In this document: piece after piece, positions 44,172 to 56,598 of the stretch
How positions within the stretch are numbered: the stretch's first letter is position 1
Layout: each line of letters begins with the position of its first letter
Source of the DNA: Agelas oroides
Taxonomy: Eukaryota > Porifera > Demospongiae > Agelasida > Agelasidae
Length of the DNA stretch: 64,000 bases
Reading direction: 5' to 3'
Assembly (NCBI GenBank): GCA_949130485.1
Contig: OX422190.1
Span: forward strand, 6,850,167-6,914,166
Notes under the pieces: model-generated
What the model saw: only the letters and a program-made list of their open reading frames with translations
Databases searched by the model: none
Told to the model about the DNA's origin: nothing
Translations under genes and position numbers: made by a program

Positions 44172-47100
44172 ATGACTGCTTCACCTAACTATAGCAGTCC
44201 TGAACAGAGAGTTTTCAAGCTTCACTTCAGCAAACTAGTGGAGGCCATTCCACATCCAGAGCAGCTGGCACATGAGCTCTACTCACAAGACATGATCAGT
44301 AAAGGAGTTCATGATGAAGCAGTGAAACCCACAGCACGATCAGCATACAGGCAATCAAAACTAATAGCTGCTGTGGAGGACCAGATAATGGTGAACCCTT
44401 CAATTTTACATAAGTTTCTGTCTGTGTTGAGAAGGGACCCATCTTTGGTGTACCTTGCTGATGCTATGTCAGATCATTACCGTAAGTGTAGTAGTGTAAC
44501 TATGTATTTGTTTAGCTAATACCGTAGTGTCCCGCTAATACGCCCCCTTCGAAAATACGCCGCCCCCCCCCCCTCTTTTCCGCCAAAGTTCCTGCACAGG
44601 GTAGTTTGACTCGTCATAACGCCCCCCGGTGAGCGTCTTCTGGAACATCAAAACTACACGTGCTTACTATACGTTGCAAGTGCGTTCAGTAAGACTATAG
44701 TAGTCGGTGAATCTTTTGTAAGTTTTGTGGCTTTTAGAAAAGCCGGTTAGATGTTCCAAGTTTTAAGCTGCTAGTTTAGCAAACAGGTTTATCAGTCTGT
44801 CAAGGTGTTTTTGTTTCCCTCTGAAGATGTACACGCACAGAACCACAGTCCTTTCCCATCAACTTCAGAACGTCTTCTGTCACCATTGACGATGCAAGTC
44901 ATCTCGCTGCCACTCTTGTGCAAGAAATACCAGCAGACTCTGGAAATTTCCCGTGGTACATGACCGACAGTGTTGCCGTTCTTGAGGACAGCTACAGCGA
45001 AGTCGTCGTGAATGTTATTGACCTCGCGTTGAACTGGCAGCTCTTCTCCGATGTAGGGAGACCACGCACTGTGTTCCTATGTAAACATAAGCTTTGGAAG
45101 TGTCCTAATTGCGTACATAGCACTTGCGTAAAATCTTTTGGGGGGGCTTATAGTCGAGACTAATTGCATCCTCGAATATAAGCCCCCCCCCCCCCCCCCA
45201 CTTTAGGCAGGATGTAGTGTACAAAATGGGGGGGCGTATTGACGGGACACTACGGTATATGTAACTAGGCTTTTGTCAGCTGTCACGTATCTATTTTCAA
45301 AGTTAATAACCAGTTTCTGATCCCTGCTGATGCCCTTTCTACTCCTGCCGCACCTGTCCTGTGTGGAATCTTATGTAACAGACTTTGCTCATGAGAAAAA
45401 AAATTACACGTTTACCCCAAATTTTGGTGTTAACTTTCTCTTTATGAAATTTAACTTGCACTGAATTTCCGCACACTAGCATGCATTCTGAGATTACGCA
45501 GCACATCAAGGAAAAGAGAACAAGAATGGTATCTGTATGGTGTTGAATGGTCAGTATTGAAGCTTGCAAATATATATCATGAAGATAATCCTGGCTCGAT
45601 CCCCGAGTGAAAGTCAACAAGGAAGCAGATAACTGCAGGTTTTAGTGTGCTTAATTGGCTCAGGAATGCAAGTAATGACCTAACAGTCAGGTGATATTCT
45701 GAGCTTGTCCTACCCCTTCCGAAGCTGCTAGCTAGTGATAGCTGTCAAAACTCGTGTCTGTTCAGGTAATCCATGGTGGCAGGGTGCTGCAGGATTGGAA
45801 CATTATTATGGTAGATGAACGGTAGACCTTGTGAAGAGTGTTTGAAAGTCACTAGCATAAAACAAAGGGGATTTGGTGACACTATAGATGTAGCTCTCGA
45901 GCTTTACTGCTCATGTGCAAGAAAGGGAGACTTTTGATGAATCCTTCCGTCACTAGTGGTCACAGTGATGTGTTGGAATCCGGAAAGTACTTTGTGCTTA
46001 TCCTGAAAGGTGTGAAGCAAGGAGTGGTGAGGCTTCCAGGAAGTAGCAGTCCTGCTCTTATTCTCTTGCTGTGCAAAGTGCAGCAGCTGATGTTTTTGTT
46101 TTAATAAAATGCTGTGTACTGTGCCTAGTTATGCTAACCTCTTGGACCAGAAACTGGTTATTAACTTTGCATAGTGTGAAGTGTGCAAATATCAGAATGC
46201 AGAAAAAGTGCCTGTGTAATTTATCTATTCACAGGGTCACTCAACGTTGTTCTGCCAACCCTGAGCCAGCTGTCACTCCTGCCACCAAAAAGTGCCAACA
46301 CTACTCTCCCAACCCTGGGTCAGCTGTCCACTGAACTACGACACTTTGAGAACTGGTACCTGCTTGGCCTACAGCTAAACATCAGTAAGGACACTTTGGA
46401 TTCCATTGAAAAGACACATGACACTCAAGTCATGCAGTGTGTTGAGATGATACAGTATTGGATTAGTAACTGTAAGAACCCAACATGGGAAGCTCTCCAT
46501 AGGGCGCTCATGAACATCGGTGAAAGTGTCCTTGCTGCAGAGATTGCAGGCAAGTACAATATCCAGCCTATTATCACCAGAGAAGAAAAGTCACCAGCTC
46601 AAAGTTATGACACAAAGCAAGGCAATTATGATTTCTTGTCAAGTAGCACTACGGAAGAAAAGCTGCCAGCACTAATGCACTCAAGCAGTAAAGAAAAGTC
46701 TGAGTCAAGCAGCTCAACTGAACTATTAACGCTACAGCAAATTGTTCGCCAAGAACAAAGGAGAGTGATCAGTTATTTTGCTATAATAATGGACAGGATT
46801 ACAGATATATTAGGATCATTGGTGAAGCCAGAAAAGTTGTTGCGGTTCCTTCGTTTCCACTGTCACCCACTGAATCCAGAAATACCCTACATAGATCAGC
46901 ATATCCTGCAATGTACCAGTAGTGTTTCCGAGATCATGGAGTGCTTAGTCCCCGACTACATCAACTACATGAACACTGAACTCCTCGAGCTAATCATTGA
47001 GAGGTTTGAATGCAAGGAAGCCCAGAGTCTACTCCAGCAATACCATGATCGGTATCCAAGATTGCTCCAAGACATGCCCAACCCAGTTTCAGATGAGATA

Positions 47101-47250
47101 CTGGAAATGACCAGACACAAAAGCTTGAGAGCCATGTGTGAAAGCGACTTGGATAGTACTAGGGCTGTCGACATTAAGAGAATACAGACAGCTATTGAGA
47201 GTGCCACTGGCCAGTTTGTGACTCTAGCCCAACAACACAGCGAAGGTTGA
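44172..47250 (+). CDS. CARD-like plus Death-domain protein
   Basis: Two exons, 44172-44481 and 46235-47250, join in phase 1 (GT-AG) and give 441 residues. Exon 1 encodes a helical region typical of a CARD-like death fold in sponge proteins: FKLHFSKLVEAIPHPEQLAH, AVEDQIMVNPSILHKFLSVL, RRDPSLVYLADAM. Exon 2 opens with a Death domain of about 85 residues (LPTLGQLSTELRHFENWYLL, LNISKDTLDSIEKTH, WEALHRALMNIGESVLAAEI). After a Ser-rich linker (KEKSESSSSTELL) a helical C-terminal domain follows (RFLRFHCHPLNPEIPYIDQH, LPRLL-type helices, MPNPVSDEILEM). I recall that domain from sponge paralogs but not by name. No signal peptide or membrane helix is present, so a cytoplasmic adaptor in apoptosis or innate immune signalling is the likely role. 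The ATG at 44172 is the first Met; a further upstream exon is possible. Its intron carries a 738-bp MITE. Confidence 0.75.
44520..45257. mobile_element. MITE, TACCGTA family type B (intronic)
   Basis: The ends TACCGTAGTGTCCCGCTAAT and TTGACGGGACACTACGGTA are inverted. They share TACCGTAnTGTCCCG with the type A element at 1841. Sub-terminal C runs on the left and C and G runs on the right extend the mirror. An internal open frame (44918-45163) has no recognisable transposase motif. It is inserted 39 bp inside the intron of the CARD/Death gene. Confidence 0.8.
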
Positions 47251-47657
47251 TTCATTCTCACCTTTCGTGTTCATGCCATTTCTGGGTGCTTTGTTCTGTG
47301 TGATTGCATGAATGCGAGATTTTATGTATATACATGTACCCTGTAAAGCAGAACAGTGTGACCATTATGAATATTGAATTTGAACAATGCAGTAATAACC
47401 ACAAAAAAAGAAACTATTCACAGGCCAGTTGCATGACTGTATACATGTATACCAGACGGATTTTCTGTAGGTTTTTCCGGCTGGTCACGAGACTAACTAA
47501 AACCACTGTACTATAAACATAAGGCGACGGCGCTGACCATATATGGAAGTTCTCACCTCTAATGGCTTCAATTATCACCAATTAGCATCCACACAAGCGC
47601 CAGTGGGCCGCCAGAGTAAAATGGACATGCTAAAATTTGATTGGCACGTTCAAATAA

Positions 47658-49828
47658 GGGTCGCGTAAGGTGCCGGGTGAAAGCCGCATCCGGTGGGTGG
47701 AGCTATGGGCGTGACCTATATCATGTGACATATGAAGGATACACGTGCACCTGTTTGACATCTAATCTCATTAGACATGACTGTTGTACTTTGACCTCGA
47801 CTGCTGACTTGCTTGCTTGGCAAGGGCCAAGGCACACAGCCAACTGTTCGACAGCACTTCCTAAGGTATCCAGTAGAGATTTATATGTGTACCAATGCAT
47901 CATACCTCATAAAAACTCAACAGGAGTCCAGCGGGTTGCATAAATCATGATCATGGCCTACTCTAGTACTAGGATTAACTAGTTCACTTAGTACTTCCAA
48001 TTTCTCAGAGATGATAACAAAATGTGCATGTATTCCTGGTCAAGGGAGTAAATAGTCTCATGTCAAGCCATCTAGGCTCCCCAATGAAGAATAGCAGGTG
48101 CTTTGACTCAAATTCCTTGTCAAGAACGTATATGTCCAGCAAATTAAGAATGGAGCACTGATACAGTTCACTCTTTGTCACTATTGATTATACACTCCTT
48201 GATTTTGTTGGCCATCCGATATTCCAAGCATCCTATTGACAAGAATATTGAATTAAACCAGCAGACTCAGAGATTGTGGATAAGCGTAATCTGGGGACTG
48301 ACATCACTACTTGTAGCCACTTTGATTGATGCTCAAGCCTTCTGCTATCAGTGACAGCTATAAATCATACCCATTTCTCTGTACTACTCCTAAGAAACGT
48401 GTAGTCACATGGTTGTTGGATGCAAACAGTTCGTTGATTTTTAGTTTCTCATCAAGTGTTTTATCTGCACCCAATGCGGGTGGGCAGCTTATTCTTAGCC
48501 GACAGATATTTCTCACCGAAGAACTCAACAAAAATGATGTCAGGAGGATCAATGCTCATTATACGCTGTTGTAGAAGAGCTCTTTCGATGCTGTGGAGTA
48601 GAGAGACACGTTTGTTGGCATTGTGTTCATTGCTACGCTTACGTCGTTAGTATCTTATATGAAAAAAGAAATAACGGTGATATATTCTATCTCAGAAATC
48701 CATGCAGGTGGCTGATGAGAAACTAATAATCTTACATGGCCATAAAAAGCAGTCAGGCAGGTCAGGTTAGGCCTAAGCAATTTTATGCAGACCAAACATG
48801 CACATGAGCACTTTGATATAAACTAGTAAGAATGGCAATTTCTCCATTATTTGACACAAAACTATTTACTTCCTTGATCAGGAATACATGTTGTCTCACA
48901 AGCCACACCCTTCGCAAAGAGAGGAAGGGTCTGGTCACGATACAACCATTGAGTTGTCAGCGAGGAACGCAATTATCGAATGCATGCAGCAGTTAAATAA
49001 TAAGATGCTGACATCTGCTTAGCTAGGAGGAGGCTACTGCTTAATATGCGACATAATTGTGCTCCATGACAATGGATGCGACCTACAAAGAGTGCAGATC
49101 TGATTGGTCACATCAAGTTTCTGCCATGGCAACAACTCTATGGTTGCAGTGTGACCAGACCCTTCCTCTCTGTGAAGGGTGTGGCTTGCGTGACTAGAAG
49201 ACATGCACGTTTTTATTTTTATCGTCTCTGAGAAGGTGGAAGTACTTAGTGAATTAGTTAATCCTATCAATATCACCAACCAATAAAACATAGGCCTGTC
49301 GCCCCAGGATGGAGAGCCTCAAGAACTTCAGTAGCTATGTGTACATGTACCAGAGTAGGTCATTATTACTTAATGCAATTCAAATAGACTCCTGCTGAGT
49401 TTTATGTCAACTTATGAATTCTGATGCATTGGTATACTTGTATTAAAATCTCTACTGAATACCTTAGCCTGGCTTAAGAAGAGCTGCAGAACAGTTGGCT
49501 GTGGGCCTTGCCAAGCAAGCAGCAGTCGATGTCAAAGTACAACAGTCATGCAAAGCCAGTACGAAGTGTTATTCTGATGCATTGGTACACTTGTAAATCT
49601 CTACTGAATACCTTAGCCCGGCTTAAGAAGAGCTGCAGAACAGTTGGCTGTAGGCCTTGCCAAGCAAGCAGTAGTCGATGTCAAAGTACAACAGTCATGC
49701 AAAGCCAGCGCAATGACACGATGTAACAGCTTCAGCCCTTCGCTTCACATGTCATCATGACGTAATCTAGGTCGCGCCCTTAGCTCCACCCACCGGATGC
49801 GGCTTTCACCCGGCACCTTACGCGACCC
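47658..49828. mobile_element. 2171-bp inverted-repeat element, 9-bp target duplication (Mutator-like)
   Basis: The ends GGGTCGCGTAAGGTGCCGGG and CCCGGCACCTTACGCGACCC are inverted repeats of about 70 bp. They are flanked by TTCAAATAA on both sides (47649-47657 and 49829-49837). A further inner repeat (47760-47940) is inverted at 49400-49570 and again, as a direct duplicate, at 49575-49710. Around 48900 and 49130 sits another inverted pair (ACCCTTC / GAAGGGT context). No transposase frame is recognisable, so it is non-autonomous. A lone copy of the end lies just outside at 49857. Confidence 0.82.
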
Positions 49829-49856
49829 TTCAAATAACTCCCTCGTAAGTAGGAAA

Positions 49857-51240
49857 GGTTCGCGTAAGGTGCCGGTGCCGGGTGAAAGCCGCATGCGTCA
49901 TCATTACATCATCATTAATTTTGTGTGTTTGTACTAAATAGGACGGAACATCCTCTGTCATCGGGATACACTAAATTCACCCGGTTTGAAACCTTATGAA
50001 TAATTAATCCGTACGTTTAACCCCTTTGATACGAGTAAGCAAATGTCACGAGATTCACTTGCCATGTGTTGGTCTTCTCCATCTGCTACAATACTGGCAC
50101 TGAGATAGCAGGTAAGGCTGTTCAGGGAGGTGCTTTGAAATGGCCATTTTGAAGCCTCTGGGCATGGAATGGATCAGCTGGCTATACATATACTGTCTAT
50201 ACATATTAGCTACTTTGCACGCCCTGCACTATGGGAATTTGTAAACACGATGGTGCACACTACAGAAACACAACGTAAGTACCAGGCAATGTTCAATTTG
50301 AGCTTGTGAATAGCAAGCCTGCCCCAAGTTGTAATGAGAGATCTTGTGACATTGTCGTAGTCTTGCCAGACTTTGTTGCAGACAGCAGTGAACCTGCATA
50401 AAATTACATAAGGCCACCCCAAGTTGTACTTCTGTTTCTGCTCCTCCATTCTGGAGCATTTCAGAATTCCTGTATAATGAGCATGTCCAGAAGCAGTGCT
50501 CACTGGAATTTAAAGGGACTTCTGTGCAGGTGTTTATCTTATATTTCCAGCCTACCTGCTTTAAAGCATTCACCTATCGAGTGTTTTCATCACGTGAACA
50601 AATTCCGTATACTAGAAATAAACCGCCATCTTGGTGTACAACTTGTACAGTATGTTATTTGCAGTATATGCAACATCGATTAAAAAACCCACAGGTAAGT
50701 GTTTATATAGCTGTTATATACTCCACTTCACCCTTGTTTCTGTGGCAACAGGTGGGTATTATTTTCCATATACTGACAGGAAGTTGTAGATTCTGTAGAT
50801 TCTGTTCCATATACCACAGGAAGTTGTAAAATGATGTTTCCTATAAGCTACCTTGTTTAGAGTGTAAATTACTTTACATGTTTACTAATAACATACCTTG
50901 TTTACAGTGAAAACTACCATGTGTGTTTACTAATAACAACAAGGACCAATCAGAGTGGAGAATATAACAGATAAACCACAGTAGACAAGGATTTATGGTC
51001 CATAAACAACCCTCGCCCTCGGGCTCAGGTGGTTTATGGACCATAAATCCCTGTCTACTGTGGTTTATCTATAACTTAACTTATGTAGCAATGGTATTTT
51101 GTCCGATTCAACACATATTAGAAGCATTATAAGTATATCACTCATTTCGTGAAGATCGCCATAGAAGCTCCTATCTCATTGTACACGAACATGGCGGTTG
51201 TTTTCTGTTTTCCTTCGTAATCTTGAAGGTAACGACGTCA
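49857..51240. other. Non-coding stretch with a palindrome
   Basis: A solo terminus of the previous element (GCGTAAGGTGCCGGTGCCGG) is at 49861. No recognised gene follows. A palindrome lies at 50971-51068. Confidence 0.45.
50971..51068. repeat. 98-bp palindrome
   Basis: ATAAACCACAGTAGACAAGG is complementary to CCTGTCTACTGTGGTTTAT with one base of slip. The inner arms ATTTATGGTCCATAAAC and TTTATGGACCATAAAT close on GCCCTCGGGC. Confidence 0.82.
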
Positions 51241-51269
51241 CATGAAAACGCTCTATATAAAGACTGTGT

Positions 51270-51420
51270 CGTGGATATTGGGACCCCCGATTTTGGGGGC
51301 CCCCCCATCGCCAAATCTATATAGATTTGGGGATCCCATCCCCAAATCTATGATAGATATGGGGACTCCCCATCCCAATATCCATGGTAGATATGGGGAC
51401 CCCTACCTATATATATACCA
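51270..51420. repeat. Short GGGGACCCC/ATATCTATgg repeats
   Basis: Units such as ATATGGGGACTCCCCATCCC and ATAGATTTGGGGATCCC alternate with their complements, giving a locally palindromic low-complexity tract. No gene seen. Confidence 0.5.
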
Positions 51421-51468
51421 TTTTTTGTTGTGCTATGGCTTTGGCTGTGCTTAACTGCATCATTTATG

Positions 51469-52215
51469 TCACTCACAATCATAAACATGGATGCTATCAA
51501 AGAAAAGAAACTGCAATAGGTATAATAAGTTACATGCACTACAAAACCACTGTTCTTCACTATTGAGCATAGATCTAAGATTGATGCACCTAAGGTGATA
51601 CCACTCTCTGCAAGAGTCACAGCATACCATGTCCCATGTCTCGGGCGTTTGACAGGTACAAAACACTTCTATTTCATGAAATGGGAAGTGCATCTGTTTA
51701 GGCTTATAGCCGATGGAGTGCGGGAAAGAAGATAGTTTCCTCTGGCAAAAGCACCTCTCCAGGTGTTGTCTCATCTTCTGGTCAAACACAATTATACTTA
51801 CATCATCTCCCAGAGCAGCATGGTACTCATAAGCAATTGCAAATACACCACGATCTTTTGTGCCATGCTGTTGCTTAATGTTTGGCACATTCACCACCAG
51901 ATGAGGGTTGAATCTTTCACCATGACACTCGTCATGGATGGACGAAATGATTTTCTTTTGCTGCTCTCAGTCTTCAATCACAAGCCTCGGTGTTACAGAA
52001 ATTGTCTTTCCTAGTCAAGAGAAAAGGATGCAGGTTTATATCATAGTTAATTGCTAGCTGATCGCCAAAAGTCATCGATCCTTCGCTAATTTTGGAAGTG
52101 ATCGGTCGATGACTAGCCCAACAACAACATAAATATACCTCCAATGTAGTAGAGATGCATCTCCTGTCCTTGGAAGTTGTGTGTCGAGTGGGGGAGCACC
52201 AACACCGCTGGCACA
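51469..52215 (-). pseudogene. Ulp1/C48-like protease end plus PHD finger (transposon-associated)
   Basis: On the minus strand the frame from 51897 reads KQQHGTKDRGVFAIAYEYHA, then MRQHLERCFCQRKLSSFP. A PHD finger follows (CTCQTPETWDMVCCDSCREW, YHLRCINLRS, WFCSACN). In this protein type, known from transposons in sponges and other animals, the protease block is QxGxxDCGVFAIA. Here the catalytic Cys is Arg (KDRGVFA; CGT where TGT is expected). Upstream minus-strand sequence to 52215 is broken into frames. The PHD zinc ligands look complete. Probably an inactive fragment of a mobile element; substrate unknown. Confidence 0.6.
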
Positions 52216-52273
52216 TCGATGTTCAAAATTTCACACATAAATAAAGTGTGAAGTGAAAACATAAAAGAAGGGG

Positions 52274-52448
52274 ATGGGGCATTTATGGCTTAAATGGATG
52301 GGGCATTTATGGCTTAAATGGATGGGGCATTTATGACTTAAATAGGTGGGGCATTTATGGCTTAAATGGGTGGGGCATTTATGGCTTAAATGGGTGGGGC
52401 ATTTATGGCTTAAATGGGTGGGGCATTTCTGGCTAAAATGGATGGGGC
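52274..52448. repeat. 24-bp tandem repeat, about 7.5 units
   Basis: The unit TGGGGCATTTATGGCTTAAA plus TGGA repeats at a 24-bp step, so one minus-strand frame translates as repeated HLSHKCPT. It has no start context or domain and is treated as a minisatellite. Confidence 0.88.
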
Positions 52449-52492
52449 GGTTACTGTTTTTGGGAGATATGCTCAAAAATATATATATACTG

Positions 52493-52870
52493 TCAGACGC
52501 CATGCAACCTGTGACGTTGGTTGGCACTCATCCGCTGTAGCCTGGCTGCTCTCTCCTCTTCAGTCTCAGAGGCCAGCCTGTCCCTCACCTGCTGAAGCCT
52601 AACTGCTCTCTCCTCTTCGCTTTCAGTTGCCAGACTCTGACGTCGGTTATCGCGTATTTGCCGCAATCTGGCGTCTCTCTCTTCGGCAGTCCGCTGTGCG
52701 GCGCGTCTAGCCCTATCTCTTGCTCTCCGCACTCTCAGCCGTTCCTCTCTCTGTTCCGCGGTTTCAGAGGTACGACGAGCTCTCTCTCGCTCTCTTCTAC
52801 GCTGCAGTCTGTCTTCTCTGTTCCGTGATGACTCGGGGACTCTTGCTGAAGAATTGCTGTACGACTCCAT
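52493..52870 (-). pseudogene. Arg-rich N-terminus of a Helitron-type ORF, copy 1
   Basis: From ATG at 52870: MESYSNSSARVPESSRNRED, then repeated RRERERARR, EEERAVRLQQVRDRL and EEERAARLQRMSANQR. I recall this sort of Arg/Glu repeat as the start of Helitron-encoded proteins in sponges. The frame ends at 52493 without the Rep or helicase domains. A second, shorter copy at 58803 points the opposite way. Confidence 0.55.
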
Positions 52871-52924
52871 TGTAGAACACGTGGCTTCTGCACTATACGT
52901 ATTTTATTGACGTTACGTGCGTTA

Positions 52925-53090
52925 AATTGGATACGTTTAGGATATGCGGCACGACGTACGACACATAATATATAATATATATATATATAAAAGAAAGTCG
53001 CCGTTAGCATCGCTAGAAGGGGGCTCGCTCACGCTCGCCCCGATTATGTGTCGTATGCGTACGTCGTGCCGCTTATCCTAAACTTATAAT
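52925..53090. repeat. Inverted repeat next to the retroelement end
   Basis: TTTAGGATATGCGGCACGAC (about 52937) and GTCGTGCCGCTTATCCTAAA (about 53068) are inverted, with ACGACACATAAT / ATTATGTGTCGT continuing inward. An ATATAT run lies in between. Function unknown. Confidence 0.65.
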
Positions 53091-56000
53091 ACGTATATAG
53101 AGCAAACTACAAAGGAGAAATAAAAAATATATAGAAAACAACTGTGTGAAAAATGGCGACTTAGTTCATAGCTTTTCAAGGGGCACTTGACCTTCGCTGA
53201 CTACTAGGTCAACCGGCCCATTGTGTGCGGCGTGTCCGGAAGACGAACGGGCCCCTCGCAGACAGGTGATGGCTGACCTCAAGAGTGAAAAACTCAGATG
53301 GCAACGTAGCCTGGCTATCACAAGGCTGTACGGTTGGTCTCGCTTCCTTGCCAGCAGGGATGCAAGCCGCTTGTAGGCCACGGAGGCGGATTTCGCCATT
53401 CCACCAGAAGTCGAGAACACAAGGGGAGTGAATGTACCCAGTTCAACCTCGCGAATCCGCTGTTCGTACGTTCTCTGCTTCTCTCTCTCCAGTTTTCGGT
53501 AGACTGAGGCTAGCTGGAGCTTCCGGTGAGTCTGAGCGTTGGGGTTAAAGACCCTTACATCGAAAAATGCTCGCTGATACCGGTTGTCCCAGAAGCCTTG
53601 AGCGCTGATGTCAAGGCGGGCACCGTCTTCCGTGTTGGCTGTGGCATATCTGAGTGTTTCACCTGTGAGGGGCTGCAGTGTTGGCTCTAAACACACGTCA
53701 TGGCACACTTCGGTCATGACCTTTGCTGTGAAATCCCTCAGCTCATTATGTCTGATGGTTGGGAAGCCTCCAGTGGAGCAACTGAGAGCATGATCAACCG
53801 AGAGGGAATGACCACAGACACAATCGTTGGGTAGGTTGGCCGGCTGCCAGTTATACCGAAGGCACAGGGCATCTCTGAATGCTCCTTTATGCAGTGCAAA
53901 TCCATGCTCCTCAATGGGTAAGACAGACAACCAGGAAGAGGCACCTTTCTCACTACCCAGTTCCATTGCGCGCTGGAGGTGCGTTGGTAGTGTAGTCCGT
54001 AGCTGTGTGGCTGTTACAGCCTGTTTTTGTTGTCTGAGTCGCTTGATTTCAGCCTTTGCACATTGTTGTTCTCGGATGGTGTCGAAGGTGATCTCATGTT
54101 GTTGCAGGAGAATGAGAGTGGCAAGAGGAGCAGTGACTTTCTGAGAAGAGGAAAATTCGTGGGCAGCTGTATCCGTTGGCTTCGTAAGGCCTAGGCCACC
54201 GAGTCGGGTGGGAAGAGCAAAGAGGTCTCTCTCAGCGGTGGTAACACAGCCTTTTCCAGTCAGAGCAGGGATGAAGTGGAGGTTGATTGCTTCTTCGAGG
54301 GGCTGCAGTAAGTCTGAGATTTCAGGGATGGTACGGAGGAAGTATGCATGTCCACTTGCTTGCTAAGCCATGTGTGAAAGCGGAGTAGGCAGCATGTGGT
54401 TGGGTCGTGGCAATGGATGCAAGCTTCTGGATGGAAGATGTCCATTCCTTCACCTTGTCCTGTATGTAGCTTACAACAAAGGACCTCGAGCCAAGAGCAG
54501 CCCCAAGGTGTCTCTTTCCTTCGGTGGTGATGTTCACTCCGGTATTCAGAAATCTCTCTGTTGCTGTTGACAGGTGTTTCTCTTTCACGATCAGCCATGT
54601 TTTGCTGGGATTGGCAAAGTATCCAAATGCGGGGCCAAGGTTGTTCAGCTTCACCCACCACTCATGAAGCTGTTCAAGGCGGCCACTAGCCGTGGCGTCG
54701 TCAGCAAACCACACTTGCTTTGCATCAGTGGACTGTAGTTGGTTAATGAGGGGTAGGATGCCTATGGCATACATGGCCATGGCCAGGGGATCTCCTTGTG
54801 TCGTCCCCTCACGTGAGAGAAGGGTTTCACCATCAATGAACAGCTGTATATCCTCTCTGTATGTGTTCGTTATGACAGTAGCAAGTGAAGGACAGAGATG
54901 GTGGATATTCTGTAGGGCAGCTTGACGATTCAGGCTGTTGAATGCGTTGGTAGCGTCAACAAGTAATACGGCTTCGGATTGCTCGTCTTGGAAGACACTA
55001 CGCATTGCATCATAGGCGTAGGAAGCAAATTGGAAGTGTAGAGGCCATGTCATACCGCGAGAAGCGCGGCGGCAAATTTTTGTGTGCACCTTTACTAGTA
55101 GCGATATCGGAGTAAAAATTGAAATTAATTTATCACATTAACTCTTTGCACGCGAAGTGCAGATTTATATGCATACGTGATTAATTTAGCCTACGCGAAG
55201 TGCACATAAATCTGCACGGGATCTTGGGAAAAGCAGAACCGCGCAATAGTAAAGCCAAACAAGAAGTTAGGGTAAATCCCTGTCTATTGAGTAGTAATAA
55301 GTCTAGGCCACACCTTTTGCACTTACGTTGATCTCATAAAAGGCAGGAAGGGGCGGTGCTAGTTCGCGAGTGATCGTGAATTTGACCAAGGGCTGTTAAA
55401 CACGAAGCTTGCTCTTCAACACGGGGAGCAAACGGCCTCCAGTTTTGACTCAAGGTTGGAGTACTACCTTTAGATAACTTGGAAATCGGCTGAATCTGTC
55501 AAGGCTGTAGGTGACAAGTGAGAAAATCGGCGCCGTTTCGAATCGCTGGTCAGCTACGATGTAAAGCCGCAGATAATGGCTTCAAACAAGTACAAATTGC
55601 TTACCTAGCACTGATCAGCTATTTAGATAAACTAGTCCAGCCTAGTTACATGCTGTCTATGCAAATCAGCCCACTGGGACTGCCCAGGGCCGTGCTAGGC
55701 AACGCTTGCCACTTTGACCTCAGACTGATAACATTAATTTCCGCGTTAATAAACGGTAATGTACAAACCATTTCCGCGTGCAAAGAGTTAACAGCTATGA
55801 TTTTTGAAAAGAGCATGAAACGGCGATTCTAACGGTACCAATATCATTAACTTTGAGTCCATATAGCAGGTTGTATGAGCTTAGAAATGCAAGTGATTTG
55901 CAGAAAATTTATACGTTGTTTTTGCGTGATTATGCGTCCGGTACACGTTCCGCAAGCGACTGCTAGTCCAATTGAGATGAAACTCGCTGTGAAGGTTAGT

Positions 56001-56598
56001 CAGTACCTATTCAGTCCAGTGAAGGTTGCTCATTTTGAATACCTAGTGTAAACCTGCACTGTCCCCTTGGGCAACCAGTCCGGTATACAAATATAGTTGT
56101 TCATCGTTGAATATTGAAAGTCATTGTGAGCAGGAGTACAAAGTCTGTTATTACCTCAAAAATACACAGAAAAGGGATGAAATATGACGAAAAAAGTGCA
56201 TGCATTCTTGACTAAGGCAGACATTTTCACAAAATTAGTAAGTGCAAATGTACCTAAGCATCTAAGAAACCTCTGTTCTCAATTTGATGCAGATGCGTTG
56301 CAGCAATGTGTAGATATGGCCTCTGTAGACGAAAACTAGCATACTTCTGGAGACTCTGACATCGCTACCTTTAGACTGCAAAATAAAGCCTTTTTTCAAG
56401 GGTATAAGCTTTCAGACCTTCCCAACCGTCCAGTAAAATATTTGGAAAACAGTAAGATTAATACGTACTGACTTCGTCGTTCTTCCCAGGAGACCGCCCA
56501 GCTTTCGTCGCTTGTAGTATAGTCTCTGTGAAAATGTGCACTAGCCTCGTATACCAAGCCATCTCACTGCCAAGATTTTGATTGCTTTTAGTGTACTT

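Noticed and set aside
44918-45163. Open frame inside the type B MITE as a transposase
   Set aside because: 81 codons with no recognisable catalytic or DNA-binding motif; likely by-product of GC-rich sequence.
52231-52527. Minus-strand protein with HLSHKCPT repeats
   Set aside because: Period 24 keeps the frame by chance; no signal peptide, domain or splice context.
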